From the NCBI RefSeq assembly GCF_013141825.1, contig NZ_RZNH01000010.1:62001-126000 (forward strand): a stretch of DNA of 64,000 nt, written 5' to 3'. Below the pieces are notes generated by a model. The model was not told where the DNA came from and did no database searches. It was given only the letters and a program-made list of their open reading frames with translations. Positions within the stretch are counted from its first letter, which is position 1, and the number at the start of each line of letters is the position of its first letter. The DNA is from Marinifilum caeruleilacunae (GTDB lineage Bacteria > Bacteroidota > Bacteroidia > Bacteroidales > Marinifilaceae). Made by a program: the position numbers and the translations under genes. Shown here piece by piece: positions 8,419 through 16,781 of the stretch.

Positions 8419-9190
8419 TGTAAATCCTCCCATCTTTTTTAGCTGATATTTTTTCTCCTCGCTTGTGCATTTCACTCATGTAACTGATGATTTCCGATCG
8501 CAATAATTTATGCATATGTCGAAAGGTTTCACGCTGTTCAAAAGCCGTGAAACCGCCACCACCATTCACCAGGTAGTCTACACTCATTACATGATATATT
8601 TTATCATTCTCAATTGCCTGTCCGGCAACTACAACATTTACTGCTTTGCGATCCTTTATTCCCATTCGAAGACCACTCACTCCTTCTCCACCAAAATAGG
8701 CCACTCTATGCATTAGGTTGATCAAGTCTTTTCCTTTCATGCCAACAATAACCAACTTGTTTTTAAAAGGCAACATTTCATACACTCTTCCGGTTGAAAT
8801 CTCTCCTTTCGACAGGGAAGTTCGAATGCCTCCCATGTTCATCAAAACCACATCTACTCCATGATCTAATTTTTGATCAGCACAATACTGATTGCCAATA
8901 TCAAACATGGCATCAGCAATAAAATTAGACAGCAATCCTTCGGGTTTACCGGTCATTAAATCCATTTCGGCTACCGATATAATTGTGTTCATCTCCCCAT
9001 CCAACTGGTGTTTGTAGGAATTGATCAGATTGGTTAAACTGGTATCAATTGTGGAAATCTCATCCAGATCGGAATTAACAGAATAATGCGATTCCACTTG
9101 GTTTGCAGTATGTTTTGCAGGTCCGGCGCAAGAAATCATTACCGAAACAACAAGAACATATAAAAGTGATGTGATCAGGTTTTTCTTCAT
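8408..9190 (-). CDS. Lipoprotein with 5'-nucleotidase C-terminal domain
   Basis: A 260-residue protein with a lipoprotein signal (VSVMISCAG, lipid-modified Cys21). The rest matches the substrate-binding C-terminal domain of UshA-type 5'-nucleotidases: NFIADAM near the start of the domain, the MNMGGIRTSLSKGEIS segment, LPFKNKLVIVGMKG, and the VDYLVNGGGGFTAF loop that stacks on the nucleobase. It has no metallophosphatase domain; that is encoded by the next gene, which overlaps it by 11 bases. Together they should form one functional enzyme tethered to a membrane. This two-gene form is known in Bacteroidota; the physical association is inferred from gene order. Confidence 0.88.
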   Translation of the reverse strand: MKKNLITSLLYVLVVSVMISCAGPAKHTANQVESHYSVNSDLDEISTIDTSLTNLINSYKHQLDGEMNTIISVAEMDLMTGKPEGLLSNFIADAMFDIGNQYCADQKLDHGVDVVLMNMGGIRTSLSKGEISTGRVYEMLPFKNKLVIVGMKGKDLINLMHRVAYFGGEGVSGLRMGIKDRKAVNVVVAGQAIENDKIYHVMSVDYLVNGGGGFTAFEQRETFRHMHKLLRSEIISYMSEMHKRGEKISAKKDGRIYNVE

Positions 9191-9358
9191 TTCTAGAGTA
9201 AAATACTTTAAAGTCTTTTTATTGGCTGGTAAAATTATAAATATATTCGATTATCTTCATTAAATAATTGATAACATTTATTTACCGGTACTTAGATAGA
9301 ATGAATCAGGCTTAGCGTTGAAAGTGTTTAATGCCTGGCCATTTAAATTATTCAGAAC

Positions 9359-10423
9359 CTAAAAATCTATGGTAAGCTGCATGGGTTCCGATTCATTTAT
9401 TCGGTTTGATATGGTAAGGCCAATCAGGCGAATACTGGTTTTCAATTCTTCCTGATCCAATAAATCTTCTGCCAGTTTTTGTATCATTTCTTCCCCTTGT
9501 ATGATTTGCAGTAAAGTTCTGCTTCGGGTTTCCTGTTCAAAATTGCTGTACTTCAGTTTCAAAGTAATGGTTCGCCCTTTAAAATCGCTCTTTTCCAACC
9601 TTCTAACCAAGGATTGGGTGGTCTTCTGAATGTCTTTCTTAATCTCTTTTGTATCGATTAAATCGGATTGATAGGTATGCTCCGTTCCTACCGATTTTCG
9701 AATTCGATTCGGATTCACCGATCTCTCATCAATTCCCCTGGAAATATTGTAGTAATAGGCCCCATGTTTCCCAAACAACCTGCTCAACTCAAGCAGACTT
9801 TTCTTTTTTAAATCTTTTCCTTTAAAAATGCCCAGTTTGTGCATTTTGTCGGCCGTTACTTTGCCAACACCATAAAATTTATCGATTTGTAAATCTTCAA
9901 TAAAAGCCTCAACATCTTTAGGAGGAATGGCAAATAAACCATCTGGCTTATTCACATCAGAAGCTATTTTCGCTAAAAATTTATTCACAGATATTCCTGC
10001 CGATGCAGTCAGCCCGGTTACTTCCTTTATTCGCTTCTTAATTTCTTTGGCAATTAAGGTGGCCGATGGAAGGTTTTTCTTGTTGTGGGTAACATCAAGG
10101 AAAGCCTCATCGATTGATAGTGGCTCCACCAAATCGGTAAATTCATGAAAAATATTCATGATCTGCTTGGATACCTCCTTGTATCTATCGTGCCTTCCTC
10201 TCACAAAAATGAGTTGGGGACATCTTTTTTTGGCAATTTTTGATGACATGGCCGAGCGCACCCCAAACTTGCGCGCTTCGTAGCTGGCAGCTGCAACAAC
10301 TCCTCTATCTCCATCACCTCCAACTGCTATTGGCTTATTACGCAGCTCCGGACGATCCAATTGTTCTACAGATGCAAAAAATGCATCCATATCGATATGT
10401 ATAATTTTTCGAATTTCTTCCAT
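9359..10423 (-). CDS. dinB: DNA polymerase IV (Y-family translesion polymerase)
   Basis: About 354 residues from MEEIRKIIHIDMDAFFASVE. The palm carries the catalytic acidic residues in IHIDMDAFFASVEQ and SIDEAFLDVT. The thumb has tandem helix-hairpin-helix motifs (FYGVGKVTADKMHKLGI), and the little-finger domain follows from about residue 240. DinB copies damaged templates without proofreading. The frame is open to 10477, but the ATG at 10423 gives the standard N-terminus. The C-terminus ends in PMQLTIDF, which resembles a QLxLF-type beta-clamp-binding motif (inference). It is divergent from the MATE gene and has no obvious LexA-like box in front of it. Confidence 0.95.
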   Translation of the reverse strand: MEEIRKIIHIDMDAFFASVEQLDRPELRNKPIAVGGDGDRGVVAAASYEARKFGVRSAMSSKIAKKRCPQLIFVRGRHDRYKEVSKQIMNIFHEFTDLVEPLSIDEAFLDVTHNKKNLPSATLIAKEIKKRIKEVTGLTASAGISVNKFLAKIASDVNKPDGLFAIPPKDVEAFIEDLQIDKFYGVGKVTADKMHKLGIFKGKDLKKKSLLELSRLFGKHGAYYYNISRGIDERSVNPNRIRKSVGTEHTYQSDLIDTKEIKKDIQKTTQSLVRRLEKSDFKGRTITLKLKYSNFEQETRSRTLLQIIQGEEMIQKLAEDLLDQEELKTSIRLIGLTISNRINESEPMQLTIDF

Positions 10424-10533
10424 GTTTTCCAATGCAAATATTTGAATAATCGTGAGGCATTCAAAAAATAATCGCATGCATTTTTGTAATTTTACGGCCT
10501 ACTTATAAAATACAAAATCAAGGATTATTTAAG

Positions 10534-12051
10534 GTGAATAAAATCAAGGATCTCACATCGGGCAATATCTTTTCACAAATTGTGAAGCTGGCAATTCCAA
10601 TCATTGCGACTTCCTTTGTGCAAATGGCCTACAACATGACCGATATGGCATGGTTGGGGCATGTGGGAAAAGAAACGGTTAGTGCAGTTGGAATGGCTTT
10701 GTATTTGGTCTGGTTTGGATCATCGCTCATGTTCATCCCAAAAATTGGAGCAGAAGTTGGGATCTCCCAATCCATTGGAAGGAATCACCTTCCCGATGCT
10801 CAATCATTTGCAAAAAATGCATTCAGCTTGTCATTGCTGATATCATCTGCTTTTGCAGTTTTGGTGTGGATTTTTGCAGTACCCATTATCAGCACATTTA
10901 ATATCGAAAGCGAATATGTAAATGCCACTGCCGTGGATTACCTCCGCTTTGTGGCTTTTGGGATGCCATTTACGTTTACCAACATTAGCATGTCGGGTAT
11001 TTATAACGGAACGGGAAACACCCGAATTCCTTTTGTTGTAAATACCATTGGACTTATCATGAATATCATTCTCGATCCGATTTTAATTTTTGGCTGGGGA
11101 AGTATTCCTGCAATGGGTGCGAAAGGTGCAGCTATTGCTACTGTTAGTTCGCAGTTTTTGGTATTCCTGATCTTTATTTACAATCTACACATCAGGCAGA
11201 ATCCTTTGAATATTAAGCACTATTTGGGAAAAATTCAGAAACAATTTCTCGCTCCCATTTTAAAAGTGGGCGGACCAGTAGCTTTGCAATCGGTTTGTTT
11301 TGCATTTCTGGCCATGCTTCTGGCTCGGGTTTTAAATGGAATTGCCGAAGGAAACGAAATCCCTTTTGCAGTACAATCCATAGGTGCACAAATCGAGGCT
11401 CTTTCCTGGATGACAGCATCTGGTTTTTCTACTGCGCTGGGAACCTTCACCGGACAAAATTTCGGTGCCAAAAAATGGGGCCGAATTCAAAAAGGATTTT
11501 TTATTACCCTTGCAATTGCAGGATTTATTGGCCTTATCAGTACAGTTCTGTTTCTTTTTGTTGGCGAATCGATTTTTGGTTTGTTCATGAAAAACAGTGA
11601 ACAGGGCGTTGTTCAGCTCGGCATTGTATACCTTATTATTTTGAGTTTTTCGCAAGTGTTTATGAGTATAGAAATTACTACTACAGGTGCATTTAACGGA
11701 GTTGGAAGAGCTATTCCACCAGCAATTGTTGGAATAATTGGCAATATACTGCGCATACCATTCGCCTTTTTGTTTAGCTATACTTTGCTGGATTTATTGC
11801 CATTGTTCCAGGATTGGATCTCATCCGAATCGGTTCAGGTTACAGGAGTATGGTGGGGAATTACAGTATCGAGTGTATTAAAAGGGAGTATTTTATTCTT
11901 TTGGTTCCTGATATTGCTATACAAACACCCGGAGAATGAACATCCATTGCCATTTCAAAAGTTTTGGATTCGATTAATACCAAGCAGGTTGCGTCAGACA
12001 TCAATCATTATTAATCCATTGGAAAATGAAGAAATTAAAAAGGGAGCTTAA
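10534..12051 (+). CDS. MATE-family efflux transporter
   Basis: A 505-residue protein with about twelve transmembrane helices in two MatE halves: N-half from IFSQIVKLAIPIIATSFVQM, C-half from about residue 230, GKIQKQFLAPILKVGGPVAL. The loop QMAYNMTDMAWLGHVGKE is typical of the family. MATE pumps export cationic drugs or metabolites using Na+ or H+ gradients at the inner membrane. The start is GTG. The last 26 bases overlap the start of mnmD, so the two are probably translated from one message, although their functions are unrelated. Confidence 0.92.
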   Translation: MNKIKDLTSGNIFSQIVKLAIPIIATSFVQMAYNMTDMAWLGHVGKETVSAVGMALYLVWFGSSLMFIPKIGAEVGISQSIGRNHLPDAQSFAKNAFSLSLLISSAFAVLVWIFAVPIISTFNIESEYVNATAVDYLRFVAFGMPFTFTNISMSGIYNGTGNTRIPFVVNTIGLIMNIILDPILIFGWGSIPAMGAKGAAIATVSSQFLVFLIFIYNLHIRQNPLNIKHYLGKIQKQFLAPILKVGGPVALQSVCFAFLAMLLARVLNGIAEGNEIPFAVQSIGAQIEALSWMTASGFSTALGTFTGQNFGAKKWGRIQKGFFITLAIAGFIGLISTVLFLFVGESIFGLFMKNSEQGVVQLGIVYLIILSFSQVFMSIEITTTGAFNGVGRAIPPAIVGIIGNILRIPFAFLFSYTLLDLLPLFQDWISSESVQVTGVWWGITVSSVLKGSILFFWFLILLYKHPENEHPLPFQKFWIRLIPSRLRQTSIIINPLENEEIKKGA

Positions 12052-12730
12052 ACTTACCGAAGACGGTTCGCATACATTTTACATGCCCGATTTAGATGAA
12101 CATTATCATTCCACTCATGGTGCAATGCAGGAATCGATGCATATTTTCCTCAATGCCGGTTTTGCTTACGCTGATAAGGACCCGATTCATATTCTTGAAA
12201 TCGGTTTTGGAACGGGTTTAAATTGCTACCTCACCCTTAAAGAAGCAGAAAAACAAAACAGGAAAGTCGTTTATCACTCCATCGAACTTTATCCTTTGGA
12301 AAAAGATTTGGTTGCCAAACTGAATTACGCGGACGAAAACGATAAGGCATCTACTGATCTGTTCCAAAAATTACACGATTGCCAGTGGAATACGGACATT
12401 CAAATCAATAACAATTTTACGCTTCGAAAGCTTCAGGGCGATCTACTTGATTACAAATTTTCGGCTAAATATGACCTGGTATATTTCGATGCCTTTGCTC
12501 CTGATGTTCAACCAGACCTATGGAGTCGCGAGATCTTTGAAAAAATTTATCAGGCTAGCAATTCAGAAGCCATACTAGTGACATATTGCACCAAAGGAAT
12601 CGTAAAAAGAGCCTTGCGTGCAGCTGGTTTTAAAGTAAAACGATTGCCTGGACCTCCCGGTAAGAGACAAATGTTACGTGCCACTCGAATTGATGATTTT
12701 GAGCCGCTTGATGAGCAAAAATATTTGTAA
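12026..12730 (+). CDS. mnmD: tRNA (mnm5s2U34)-methyltransferase MnmD, stand-alone
   Basis: A 234-residue DUF752/MnmD methyltransferase. The SAM-binding motif ILEIGFGTGLNC is at about residue 55. The acidic motif YFDAFAPDVQPDLWS follows, and the C-terminal GFKVKRLPGPPGKRQMLRA closes the family signature. It methylates 5-aminomethyl-2-thiouridine at the tRNA wobble position. In Escherichia coli this domain is fused to an FAD domain (MnmC); here it stands alone, as in many bacteria. It starts inside the 3' end of the MATE gene. Confidence 0.92.
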   Translation: MKKLKRELKLTEDGSHTFYMPDLDEHYHSTHGAMQESMHIFLNAGFAYADKDPIHILEIGFGTGLNCYLTLKEAEKQNRKVVYHSIELYPLEKDLVAKLNYADENDKASTDLFQKLHDCQWNTDIQINNNFTLRKLQGDLLDYKFSAKYDLVYFDAFAPDVQPDLWSREIFEKIYQASNSEAILVTYCTKGIVKRALRAAGFKVKRLPGPPGKRQMLRATRIDDFEPLDEQKYL

Positions 12731-12847
12731 AAAAAGCTTAAAATTCCGGCTAATTTCGAATATGTGAAGGAAAAGCCTTACCTTAGTCGATCTTTATGAT
12801 CATACTAATCATAAGTTTAAACAAGAAATAACAAATAATTATATAAA

Positions 12848-13450
12848 ATGAAGTACACAGAAGAACAAGATAAGGTAAGCTATTGCCTTGGTTTAAGTAT
12901 CGCAAGCAACCTAATTACATCAGGAGTAAAAACAATTAGTGTTGAACCTTTCATGGAAGCACTTGATGCAGCATTCAATGGTAAAATGCCAGAACTATCA
13001 CCAGAAGAAGCTAATTCTATTCTACAGGAATATTTTGGAAGAATTCAGGAAGAGCAAGCTGGGGCAGCAATCGAAGCTGGTAAAAAATTCTTAGCTGAAA
13101 ATGCTAAAAAAGAAGGTGTAGTTGCTTTGGAAAGTGGTCTTCAGTACGAAATCGTGAACGAAGGAAATGGTGATTTACCTAAGGGAACTGATAGCGTAAA
13201 ATGTCACTACCACGGTACTTTAATTGATGGAACAGTATTCGATAGCTCTGTGAACAGAGGCGAGCCTGCTACATTCCCTGTAAATGGTGTAATTGCAGGA
13301 TGGGTTGAAGCTCTTCAATTAATGCCAGTTGGTTCGAAATGGAAATTATATGTTCCTTCTGATTTGGCTTACGGCGCGCAAGGTGCTGGTAACCTAATTG
13401 GACCTCACACAACTCTTATTTTCGAAGTTGAGTTGTTAGAAATCGTTTAA
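12848..13450 (+). CDS. FKBP-type peptidyl-prolyl isomerase (cytosolic)
   Basis: A 200-residue FklB/FkpA-type isomerase without a signal peptide. Residues about 1-75 form the helical dimerisation domain (FKBP_N), and residues about 95-200 the FKBP catalytic domain: VKCHYHGTLIDGTVFDSS, then GWVEALQLMPVGSKWKLYVP and a LAYGAQGAG flap. It is 24 bases upstream of a paralogue carrying a lipoprotein signal. The shared stretches (AENAKKEG, EALQLMPVGSK, LIFEVELLEIV) indicate tandem duplication followed by division between cytosol and envelope. Confidence 0.93.
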   Translation: MKYTEEQDKVSYCLGLSIASNLITSGVKTISVEPFMEALDAAFNGKMPELSPEEANSILQEYFGRIQEEQAGAAIEAGKKFLAENAKKEGVVALESGLQYEIVNEGNGDLPKGTDSVKCHYHGTLIDGTVFDSSVNRGEPATFPVNGVIAGWVEALQLMPVGSKWKLYVPSDLAYGAQGAGNLIGPHTTLIFEVELLEIV

Positions 13451-13473
13451 TTATAACCAAAATATAACGCAAA

Positions 13474-14166
13474 ATGAAGTTAAAAGTATTGTCTCTTGCA
13501 CTAGGTTTGGGTGCAATGGCTCTAGTTTCTTGTAACCAGAACGGGAACAAGGATGTTGCCTTAAACAATCAGATTGATTCAGTAAGCTACAGTATTGGTG
13601 TGAACTTCGGTTCAAACCTTAAGAAAAGTCAAATCACTGAATTTAACGAAGCAGCAATTCTCGCTGGTATTTATGATGTAATGGATGACGATTCGCTAAA
13701 AATCGAATTACGTGAAAGCGGTCAGGTAATCAATACATACATTCGTGATTTACAAGCAAAAGTAGGAGAAGAAAACCTTGCAAAAGGAGAGAAATTCTTA
13801 TCAGAAAACGCTAAAAAAGAAGGTATTATTACTACTGCCAGCGGTCTACAATACAGAGTAATTACAGAAGGTACTGGCGATAAACCAGCTGCTACTGATA
13901 AAGTTAAAGTTCACTATCGTGGAACAACAATTGATGGAAAAGAATTTGATTCTTCTTTCAAGAGAAACGAGCCTGCAACTTTTGCTGCTAACCGCGTGAT
14001 TAAAGGTTGGACAGAAGCACTTCAGCTAATGCCTGTTGGTTCTAAGTACGAATTGTTCATTCCTGCTAAATTGGCTTACGGTCCTCGTGGTGCAGGTGGC
14101 GATATCGGTCCAAACGAAACCCTAATTTTCGAAGTTGAGCTTTTGGAAATTGTTGGTGCAGAATAA
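13474..14166 (+). CDS. FKBP-type peptidyl-prolyl isomerase, lipoprotein
   Basis: A 230-residue paralogue of the preceding gene with a lipoprotein signal (GAMALVSCNQ, lipobox Cys at about residue 20), so it folds envelope proteins while membrane-attached. The helical N-terminal domain (about 30-100) and the FKBP domain (about 120-230: VKVHYRGTTIDGKEFDSS, GWTEALQLMPVGSKYELFIP, LAYGPRGAGGDIGP) are complete. It is likely co-transcribed with the upstream FKBP gene and is followed by a strong terminator. Confidence 0.93.
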   Translation: MKLKVLSLALGLGAMALVSCNQNGNKDVALNNQIDSVSYSIGVNFGSNLKKSQITEFNEAAILAGIYDVMDDDSLKIELRESGQVINTYIRDLQAKVGEENLAKGEKFLSENAKKEGIITTASGLQYRVITEGTGDKPAATDKVKVHYRGTTIDGKEFDSSFKRNEPATFAANRVIKGWTEALQLMPVGSKYELFIPAKLAYGPRGAGGDIGPNETLIFEVELLEIVGAE

Positions 14167-14214
14167 TAAAAAATAATTGACCTGTAATAAATCAGGACAA
14201 TATATTAAAAACAG

Positions 14215-14248
14215 AACCCCTTTTGATGTCAATCGAAAGGGGTTTTTT
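14215..14248 (+). terminator. Intrinsic terminator after the FKBP pair
   Basis: AACCCCTTTTGATG pairs with CAATCGAAAGGGGTT (with small mismatches near the loop), and a run of six T follows. It closes the two-gene FKBP unit. Confidence 0.85.
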
Positions 14249-14447
14249 GAAACTTTTATCCGCTTAAAAAGAACACACCATTACTTCGTTCTGAGCCAGA
14301 TCCACAGCCGACAATTTTTTAAGCCGATTTCTTTTTTTTAGATTTGCATTCCTTTGCAACTCACAGCACGATGTTGTAAATTTAAATTCTTGTTTTCGAA
14401 AACTGAAAACGAATAAAACTGTATAATAACCAATAAAATAAATAGTC

Positions 14448-14882
14448 ATGTACGCTGAAATTCATACCGAAAAAGGAGTGATGAAAGTAGAATTCTACGA
14501 AAAAGACGCTCCAAAAACTGTTGAAAACTTTGTAAACCTATCGGAATCCGGATTTTACGACGGACTAAATTTTCACCGTGTAATTCCTAGCTTTGTAATT
14601 CAAGGTGGATGCCCTGATGGAACAGGTGCTGGCGGACCAGGTTACTCAATTAACTGTGAGTTAGATGGAGACAACCAATATCACGACAGAGGAGTTCTTT
14701 CTATGGCACACGCAGGTAGAAACACAGGTGGATCGCAGTTTTTCATTTGCCACAACCGCGACAACACTTCTCACCTTGACAGAAACCACACTTGTTTCGG
14801 TAAAGTTGTAGAAGGTGTTGATATTGTTGATGATATCCGCGCTGGCGATAAAATCGAGAAAATTGTAATCATTAAAGAGTAA
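14448..14882 (+). CDS. Cyclophilin-type peptidyl-prolyl isomerase
   Basis: A 144-residue minimal cyclophilin (PpiB-like) without a signal peptide, so cytosolic. Recognisable segments are the catalytic FHRVIPSFVIQGG (active-site Arg), GVLSMAHAGRNTGGSQFFIC, and HLDRNHTCFGKVVEG (the Trp common at the cyclosporin site is His or Leu in small bacterial forms). It is the third prolyl isomerase gene in a row. DUF3127 follows 24 bases downstream and is probably co-transcribed. Confidence 0.94.
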   Translation: MYAEIHTEKGVMKVEFYEKDAPKTVENFVNLSESGFYDGLNFHRVIPSFVIQGGCPDGTGAGGPGYSINCELDGDNQYHDRGVLSMAHAGRNTGGSQFFICHNRDNTSHLDRNHTCFGKVVEGVDIVDDIRAGDKIEKIVIIKE

Positions 14883-14906
14883 TTCCTAAAAGATAATTAG
14901 ATACAG

Positions 14907-15278
14907 ATGAATTTTGAAATCAACGGAAAAGTAATCGTTAAAGATGATACTCAACAAATTAGCGATCGCTTTAAGAAAAGAGAATTTGTAATTGAAGTAG
15001 AAAATGAAAGAAATTCGGAGTGGAACGATTTCATTAAATTCCAATTAACTCAAGACAGATGTGACCTATTGGAACCAATTTCTTTGAACGAAGAAATTAA
15101 AGTTTCTTTCAACATTCGTGGTCGCAAGTGGGAGAAAGATGGAAAAGTGAACTACTTCTCTAATTTGGAAGCCTGGAGAATTGAAAAAGTGCAAGCTGAA
15201 GCTGCAATTCCTGAAATGCCGGAATTTACTGCTGATGATGTACCACCAGCTCCGGAAGAAGATGATCTTCCTTTTTAA
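14907..15278 (+). CDS. DUF3127 domain-containing protein
   Basis: A 123-residue protein matching DUF3127, a family found mainly in Bacteroidota and predicted to adopt an OB-like fold. Visible features are an N-terminal strand MNFEINGKVIV, the block FKKREFVIEVENERNSEW, then IRGRKWEKDGKVNYFSNLEAW. The acidic Pro-rich tail ending PAPEEDDLPF resembles the acidic tail of single-stranded-DNA-binding proteins (DDDIPF type). A nucleic-acid role is suggested by that tail but is not established. It is co-oriented with the cyclophilin gene. Confidence 0.85.
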   Translation: MNFEINGKVIVKDDTQQISDRFKKREFVIEVENERNSEWNDFIKFQLTQDRCDLLEPISLNEEIKVSFNIRGRKWEKDGKVNYFSNLEAWRIEKVQAEAAIPEMPEFTADDVPPAPEEDDLPF

Positions 15279-15287
15279 TTAAAATAT

Positions 15288-15318
15288 AAAAGCCGCCCAA
15301 GAGCGGCTTTTTTTTATT
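15288..15318 (+). terminator. Intrinsic terminator after DUF3127
   Basis: AAAGCCGCCCAAGAGCGGCTTT forms a GC-rich stem with an eight-T tail ten bases after the stop codon. Confidence 0.9.
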
Positions 15319-15322
15319 AAAA

Positions 15323-15350
15323 AAACTGCCCTCCTGGAGAAGAGCAGTTT
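15323..15350 (-). terminator. Second terminator for the leftward sigma/anti-sigma unit
   Basis: On the minus strand AAACTGC pairs with GCAGTTT around a CTCC/GGAG inner stem, followed by a long T-run. It backs up the hairpin at 15371-15388. Confidence 0.7.
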
Positions 15351-15370
15351 ATCGTCAAAAAATATTGAAA

Positions 15371-15388
15371 AAATCCGGTCGGCACCGG
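15371..15388 (-). terminator. Intrinsic terminator of the sigma/anti-sigma unit
   Basis: CCGGT pairs with ACCGG around a short loop (15375-15388), followed on the minus strand by ATTTTTT, 13 bases after the stop at 15401. The stem is short but GC-rich. Confidence 0.65.
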
Positions 15389-15400
15389 CTGTGTTTGAAC

Positions 15401-15826
15401 TTACCTAAAGTGAAGAAATTTATTCACAATTCTGTCGAATGCTGCCAATGAAGCCATGGCAACCACCACCACATAAACAATTACAGGAACTTTCGACAAG
15501 CTAACAAAAACTCCATTTAGCAACTGATTAATTGGTGTCAGGAATATTTTATCCAGTTGAGTAAAGAAAGGATGATCTAAATCGCTTACCAGCGTTCTTA
15601 CATCGGTTCCCAGAAGAATTAAGCCTAATACCACCAGTACACCAATAATACCGAACCATTGCTTTCGCGATCGGGTTTGCTTCACCTCAATTGGCTTAGC
15701 CAGCCAATCCTGCATCACATCATCCATCACCTTATTGGTAAAGCGATCCGATGGTTCTTCCAACTCAACATCTTTCATTAAATTCTTAATGAATTCGTCT
15801 TTATAGATATCTTCTTGCTTGTTCAT
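15401..15826 (-). CDS. Small membrane protein, putative anti-sigma factor
   Basis: A 141-residue protein with a charged N-terminal cytosolic region (about 1-55) and two predicted membrane helices (about 58-74, GIIGVLVVLGLILLG, and about 114-130, PVIVYVVVVAMASLAAF). It begins 21 bases after the ECF sigma gene in the same operon, the usual place for an anti-sigma factor. The N-terminus (MKDVELEEPSDRFTNKVM) resembles the short segment seen before the membrane helix in other Bacteroidota sigma-operon proteins. I see no zinc-binding HxxxCxxC motif, so it would be a non-ZAS type. The anti-sigma role is inferred from position. Confidence 0.75.
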   Translation of the reverse strand: MNKQEDIYKDEFIKNLMKDVELEEPSDRFTNKVMDDVMQDWLAKPIEVKQTRSRKQWFGIIGVLVVLGLILLGTDVRTLVSDLDHPFFTQLDKIFLTPINQLLNGVFVSLSKVPVIVYVVVVAMASLAAFDRIVNKFLHFR

Positions 15827-15847
15827 GATCTCCTTATTTTTCGAAAT

Positions 15848-16423
15848 CTATAATATTGTTTTTAGCTCTCCGTGCAAAATCATTTCCAATTCGGAATATA
15901 ATTTTTTTCGTGCACGATGCAACTTTACTTTCACGTTTGACTGGCTTAAACCGGTTACCGAACAAACTTCTTCAACCGAATTTTCTTCCAGGTAAAATAG
16001 AGTTAATAATGTTCTGTCCTCTGCACTCATGTTTTGTAAAGCCTTTGTAAGGTACTTTTTTCTTTCTTCTGAGCGCAGCTCCTGCAAAGCCGATTGAGTA
16101 GACTTGATATTTACCGATGCCGAATAATCTTCATCAATGGAGCTTACATCAAGTTTTTTTTTTCTCAATTTCGATATTGCAGTATTGTAGATGATTCGAT
16201 AAACCCAGGTCGAAAATTTTGCATCGCCCTTATAAGTATCTATGGCTTGATATGCTTTCAAAAAAGCATCCTGGGCAACTTCTTCGGCATCTTCGCGATT
16301 GCCCATTAATTGCAAAGCCACATTAAACGCCATTTTCTTGTATTTATCTACAAGAACAGCATAGGCTCCAGGATCTCCCTCCTTTATTTTTGCAATGTAA
16401 TAGCTATCTCTTCTAAATGCCAT
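15848..16423 (-). CDS. ECF-type RNA polymerase sigma factor
   Basis: A 191-residue sigma-70 family ECF factor with region 2 (about residues 15-90: NREDAEEVAQDAFLKAYQAI, then KFSTWVYRIIYNTAISKLRK) and region 4 (about 130-185: LTLFYLEENSVEEVCSVTGL, then SNVKVKLHRARKKL). The N-terminus MAFRRDSYYI at 16423 fits better than the in-frame ATG at 16441. Its own promoter is probably the GTAAC-N17-CGTC element about 110 bases upstream, and the same element drives the divergent gene at 16782. It is followed by a putative anti-sigma gene. Confidence 0.93.
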   Translation of the reverse strand: MAFRRDSYYIAKIKEGDPGAYAVLVDKYKKMAFNVALQLMGNREDAEEVAQDAFLKAYQAIDTYKGDAKFSTWVYRIIYNTAISKLRKKKLDVSSIDEDYSASVNIKSTQSALQELRSEERKKYLTKALQNMSAEDRTLLTLFYLEENSVEEVCSVTGLSQSNVKVKLHRARKKLYSELEMILHGELKTIL

Positions 16424-16534
16424 GTTCAATTCAATTTTCAATTAGGCCCAACAATTAAAAAGACAAACTTTCGTCGATAAATGTTGCTTCAAAAGCGAAA
16501 TTTTTGTGCTTTTATTTCAATCATCTGTAACTTA

Positions 16535-16560
16535 GACGCACAAGTTCTACAATCGGTTAC
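16535..16560 (-). promoter_or_regulatory. ECF-type promoter in front of the sigma gene (autoregulation)
   Basis: On the minus strand GTAAC (16556-16560) and CGTC (16535-16538) are separated by exactly 17 bases, the spacing and sequence typical of ECF sigma promoters. The wider match TGTAACCGATT is shared with the divergent promoter at 16673-16698. Confidence 0.75.
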
Positions 16561-16672
16561 AGTTAAATTACAATTCGTTTCAATTTTCTTTTTCTTCAAG
16601 CTTTACATGCAAGTTAAGGCAATGATTTTCATCTGAATAATTTATCACGTTAAAACTTTCTTAAAATTTTTT

Positions 16673-16698
16673 GTAACCGATTTAAAAGAGGTGGCGTC
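16673..16698 (+). promoter_or_regulatory. ECF-type promoter in front of the DUF6249 gene
   Basis: GTAAC (16673-16677) and CGTC (16695-16698) are 17 bases apart, with TGTAACCGATT at the -35 side and GGCGTC at the -10 side. Transcription would begin near 16705, about 75 bases before the ATG at 16782. It closely matches the opposite-facing element at 16535-16560. Confidence 0.75.
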
Positions 16699-16781
16699 AT
16701 AAAGATGAAAGCAAAAATCAATAAACGGTTTTAGCGCATAAATAAAGAAATAATTTAAAGTTTAACCTTAAATCACATATT

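Noticed and set aside
12760-12830. Hairpin TTATGAT/ATCATAA between mnmD and the FKBP genes as a terminator
   Set aside because: The stem is short and AT-only, and no T-run follows.
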